64,000 nucleotides of DNA from Porphyrobacter sp. HT-58-2 (lineage in GTDB: Bacteria; Pseudomonadota; Alphaproteobacteria; Sphingomonadales; Sphingomonadaceae), in NCBI RefSeq assembly GCF_002952215.1, contig NZ_CP022600.1, forward strand, positions 3,100,001 through 3,164,000, given 5' to 3'. Under the pieces are notes generated by a model. The model worked only from the letters and a program-made list of their open reading frames with translations, searched no databases and was not told where the DNA came from. Every line of letters starts with the position of its first letter. Position 1 is the first letter of the stretch. Below are positions 61,639 to 64,000 of this stretch, in pieces. The translations under genes were made by a program, and so were the position numbers.

Positions 61639-62307
61639 GTGAGTTCCATCATTCGCATCCTTGCCAAGGTCTTCGGTGCCTTTGTCGGTCTGACGCTGGT
61701 GCTGGTGGTGCTGTTCAGGTTCGTCCCCATCCCCGTCACCGCAACCATGCTGATGGACGAAAATGGCATCACCAAGGACTGGGAATCGCTCGACAATATC
61801 GACCGCAATCTTGTCTCCGCCGTGATCGCAGCGGAGGATTCGCGCTTCTGCGAGCATTTCGGCTTCGATGCCGAAGCGATCGAGCAGGCGATGCGGGAAA
61901 ACCTCGAAGGCGGCCGCGTGCGCGGTGGATCGACCATCAGCCAGCAGACCGCCAAGAACGTGTTCCTGTGGCAAGGCGGCGGCTATTTCCGCAAGGGGCT
62001 GGAGGCGTGGTTCACCTTCTGGATCGAGGCGGTGTGGGGCAAGCGGCGGATCATGGAGGTCTATCTCAACGTCGCGGAAACCGGGATCGGCACCTATGGC
62101 GCCGAGGCCGGAGCGCAGCGTTACTTCGGTCATTCCGCCGCGCGGCTTTCCGCGGATGAGGCAAGCCGGATGGCTGCTGCCCTGCCCAGCCCCAAGAAAC
62201 GCTCGGTCAAGAACCCCGGCGGCTGGCTGCTGCGCCATGGCAACCGGATCGAACAGCGGATCGGCATCGTCAGGCGTGACGCGCTCGACGCTTGCGTCTA
62301 CAACTGA
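61639..62307 (+). CDS. mtgA: Monofunctional biosynthetic peptidoglycan transglycosylase
   Basis: A GT51 enzyme of 222 residues that polymerises lipid II into glycan strands. The GTG at 61639 begins a short cytoplasmic tail and one membrane helix (about 12-30); longer frames upstream are Arg/Cys-rich and not credible. The catalytic region has AEDSRFCEHFGFD (catalytic Glu), RGGSTISQQTAKNVFLW and KRRIMEVYLNVAETG. It has no transpeptidase domain. It lies upstream of a zinc transporter without clear functional linkage. Confidence 0.92.
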   Translation: MSSIIRILAKVFGAFVGLTLVLVVLFRFVPIPVTATMLMDENGITKDWESLDNIDRNLVSAVIAAEDSRFCEHFGFDAEAIEQAMRENLEGGRVRGGSTISQQTAKNVFLWQGGGYFRKGLEAWFTFWIEAVWGKRRIMEVYLNVAETGIGTYGAEAGAQRYFGHSAARLSADEASRMAAALPSPKKRSVKNPGGWLLRHGNRIEQRIGIVRRDALDACVYN

Positions 62308-62314
62308 CCGCAAG

Positions 62315-63250
62315 ATGCACGCGCACGCCCATCATCACCATCACGGCCATGACCATCATGGCCACGCGCACGGGCATCACCACCACGCGCCTGCCGACTT
62401 CGGCAATGCCTTCCTGATCGGGATCGGGCTCAACGCTGGCTTCGTCATCGTCGAGGCGGCGGCGGGGTTCCATTTTGGTTCGATGGCGCTGGTGGCCGAT
62501 GCCGGGCACAACCTGTCCGATGTGCTGGCGCTGGTGCTGGCATGGGGGGCAAGCATCGCCGCCAAGCGTCCGCCGCAGGGGCGCTTCACCTATGGCTACA
62601 AGAGCTCCACGATCCTCGCCGCGCTCGCCAATGCCTTGCTGCTGGCGGTGGCGATCGGGGCGATCCTGTTCGAGACCCTGCACCGGATGATGGCCCTTGC
62701 CGAACCGCAGCCGACGGCAATGATGATTGTCGCCGGGATCGGCATCGGGATCAATGCGTTGACAGCCATGCTGTTTCTGAAAGGCCAGAGCGACATCAAC
62801 ATCCGCGGTGCCTATCTGCACATGGTCGCCGATGCGCTGGTATCGCTCGGCGTGGTCGTGGCGGGAGCCGCGATCCTGCTGTCGGGCCTGTGGTGGATCG
62901 ATCCGCTGGTCAGCCTCGTGATCGTCGCGGTGATCGCATGGGGAACATGGGGCCTTGCGCGCGACAGTCTGATGATGGGCCTGCTTGCCACCCCGCCGGG
63001 GATCGACCTGGCCGAGGTCAGAGCGCATCTCGCCAGCTTTGACGGGGTGAGCGCCGTCCATGATCTGCACATCTGGCCGATGTCCACCACGGAAACCGCG
63101 CTGACCGCGCATCTCGTCATGCCCGACCGCCTTGCACCCGACAGCTTTCTGCGCGATGTCGCCGCCTCGCTGGAGGAACGCTTCGGGGTGGGCCATGCGA
63201 CGCTCCAGATTGAAAGCGGCGAGAACCCCTGCGGAAAGGGGTGCAGCTGA
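62315..63250 (+). CDS. Cation diffusion facilitator, zinc/cobalt type (CzcD/ZitB-like)
   Basis: A 311-residue metal/proton antiporter. The N terminus is very His-rich (MHAHAHHHHHGHDHHGHAHG), a cytosolic metal trap. Six membrane helices follow, with the site motifs DAGHNLSD and HMVADALVS that make the HxxxD metal site. A C-terminal cytoplasmic domain ends with CGKGCS. The start at 62315 lies 7 bases after mtgA. The gene ends overlapping the ECF sigma start (TGATG). Confidence 0.93.
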   Translation: MHAHAHHHHHGHDHHGHAHGHHHHAPADFGNAFLIGIGLNAGFVIVEAAAGFHFGSMALVADAGHNLSDVLALVLAWGASIAAKRPPQGRFTYGYKSSTILAALANALLLAVAIGAILFETLHRMMALAEPQPTAMMIVAGIGIGINALTAMLFLKGQSDINIRGAYLHMVADALVSLGVVVAGAAILLSGLWWIDPLVSLVIVAVIAWGTWGLARDSLMMGLLATPPGIDLAEVRAHLASFDGVSAVHDLHIWPMSTTETALTAHLVMPDRLAPDSFLRDVAASLEERFGVGHATLQIESGENPCGKGCS

Positions 63251-63837
63251 TGGCCGCGCGCCCCCGCCCGACCCCGGATGAAGCCCGCGAGGCGCTGCGC
63301 GATGCGATGGCGCGGCTGGCGGCGGGCGACCAATCCGCGCTTGAGGAAATATACCGTGCCACGCGGGTGAAGCTGTTCGGCATTACCTTGCGTATCTTGG
63401 GCGACAGGAAGGAAGCCGAGGACGCCTTGCAGGACGTCTATGTCAATCTCTGGCAGCGGGCAGACCGCTATGACCCGACCCGCGCGAGCCCGATCGCGTG
63501 GCTGGCGGCGTTTGCCCGCAACCGCGCGATTGATCGGCTTCGCACCGGCAAGGTGCGCGCCGGAGCGGTCGGGATCGAGGAAGCCGCGCCGCTTCCCGAT
63601 GAAAGCCCGCTGGCCGATGCGCTGCTGGTCGATGCCGAACAGGCCGCCCAGATCCACAAGTGTATCGCCGGTCTCGATGAACGCACCCAGACCCATATCC
63701 GCGCGGCGTTCTTCGATGGCTATACCTATGCCCAGCTGGCCGAACAGGCCGATGTGCCGCTTGGCACCATGAAAAGCTGGATCCGCCGCGGGCTGCAGCG
63801 CCTGCGCGCCTGTCTCGAAGCGAGCGAGCAGTCATGA
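63250..63837 (+). CDS. ECF-type RNA polymerase sigma factor
   Basis: A 195-residue sigma-70-family factor with only regions 2 and 4. Region 2 is visible in LRILGDRKEAEDALQDVYVN and WLAAFARNRAIDRLR, region 4 in HIRAAFFDGYTYAQLAEQAD plus PLGTMKSWIRRGLQRL. The ATG overlaps the CDF stop, and an in-frame upstream start is unlikely. The next gene, overlapping by four bases, begins like an anti-sigma factor, the usual pairing for ECF sigmas. The signal it senses is unknown. Confidence 0.92.
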   Translation: MAARPRPTPDEAREALRDAMARLAAGDQSALEEIYRATRVKLFGITLRILGDRKEAEDALQDVYVNLWQRADRYDPTRASPIAWLAAFARNRAIDRLRTGKVRAGAVGIEEAAPLPDESPLADALLVDAEQAAQIHKCIAGLDERTQTHIRAAFFDGYTYAQLAEQADVPLGTMKSWIRRGLQRLRACLEASEQS

Positions 63838-64000
63838 GCGGCCCCGACCAGACCCCTGAGAACGACGTGACGCGCGACGATCCGATGATCGCCGCCGAAT
63901 GGGCGCTGGGCCTGCTGGAAGGCGAGGAATTGCTCGCCGCGCGCGGGAAATATGCGACCGATCCGGCCTTTGCTTGGCGCAAGGCATGGTGGGACAACTG
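63834..64000 (+). CDS. Anti-sigma factor (RskA/ChrR-like, N-terminal part; cut by window edge)
   Basis: Only the first 55 codons are present. The ATG overlaps the sigma-factor stop (ATGA). The sequence IAAEWALGLLEGEELLAARG is the typical N terminus of RskA-type anti-sigma factors, where the helix binds the ECF sigma. The zinc-binding His-x3-Cys-x2-Cys of ZAS-type anti-sigmas does not appear in this piece. The domain beyond the window should include a membrane helix. Confidence 0.82.
   Translation, partial: MSGPDQTPENDVTRDDPMIAAEWALGLLEGEELLAARGKYATDPAFAWRKAWWDN

Overview
The window is about 64 kb of GC-rich bacterial chromosome that reads as a member of the Sphingomonadales (Alphaproteobacteria), most likely the Erythrobacteraceae (Erythrobacter/Porphyrobacter type). 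The pointers are a Xanthomonas/Caulobacter-type TonB-dependent receptor next to tryptophan-halogenase-like flavoproteins and a DUF6445 protein, a ChpT-type histidine phosphotransferase, an alphaproteobacterial RpoH, a TIGR02186 protein, a TorF-type porin and an ATP12-type chaperone. Genes are dense and often overlap by 1-4 bases (ATGA or TGATG junctions). I see no insertion sequence, prophage, CRISPR array, rRNA or tRNA gene.

Layout. (1) 1-12.4 kb: a maltodextrin-utilisation locus with an MFS sugar transporter (partial), a secreted GH13 amylase, a GH13 alpha-glucosidase, a LacI regulator, two tryptophan-halogenase-like flavoproteins, a large TonB-dependent receptor and a DUF6445 protein. AT-rich TTGCAAAATTTTGCAA-like palindromes recur near its promoters. 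A near-perfect parS site (ParB-binding sequence) follows the first halogenase. (2) 12.5-19.3 kb: a lipoprotein cytochrome c, a DUF1499 protein and a leftward operon with two FAD oxidoreductases (one fused to a TVP38/TMEM64 membrane domain), a nucleoside transporter and a CDP-alcohol phosphatidyltransferase. (3) 19.5-23.8 kb: a type-I-secretion-like trio whose ABC subunit has lost all the usual ATPase motifs. (4) 23.8-31 kb: trmL and gatCAB, with two methyltransferase genes and a small membrane protein between gatA and gatB, then an FKBP isomerase and rpsU. (5) 31-35 kb: a tightly coupled rightward operon (crcB, pseudouridine synthase, PaiB-like, HAD, small membrane protein, ATP12 chaperone). 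(6) 35-38.5 kb: an Mla-type lipid transport operon. (7) 38.6-41.4 kb: valS, carrying both an in-frame palindromic insertion and an apparent frameshift.

(8) 41.7-46 kb: two lipoproteins, queE and a HerA-type ATPase. (9) 45.8-50.2 kb: a TIGR02186/TauE pair and a compact NfrA/NfrB-like pair. (10) 50.3-55 kb: glyoxalase I, a SIMPL protein, a porin, a phosphoesterase and UDP-glucose dehydrogenase. (11) 55.2-57.5 kb: RNase P RNA, an AmpD amidase, the ChpT-like protein and a JAMM peptidase, all leftward. (12) 57.5-64 kb: a RluD-like pseudouridine synthase (possible N-terminal frameshift), rpoH, a secreted protein, an M20 hydrolase, mtgA, a zinc CDF transporter, and an ECF sigma/anti-sigma pair cut by the right edge.

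The least ordinary signals are the parS site, the ATPase-dead ABC protein in an otherwise intact secretion operon, the palindromic repeat inside valS together with its frameshift, the hairpin repeat found just after two unrelated stop codons (43.86 and 55.00 kb), and the palindrome family around the maltodextrin genes.
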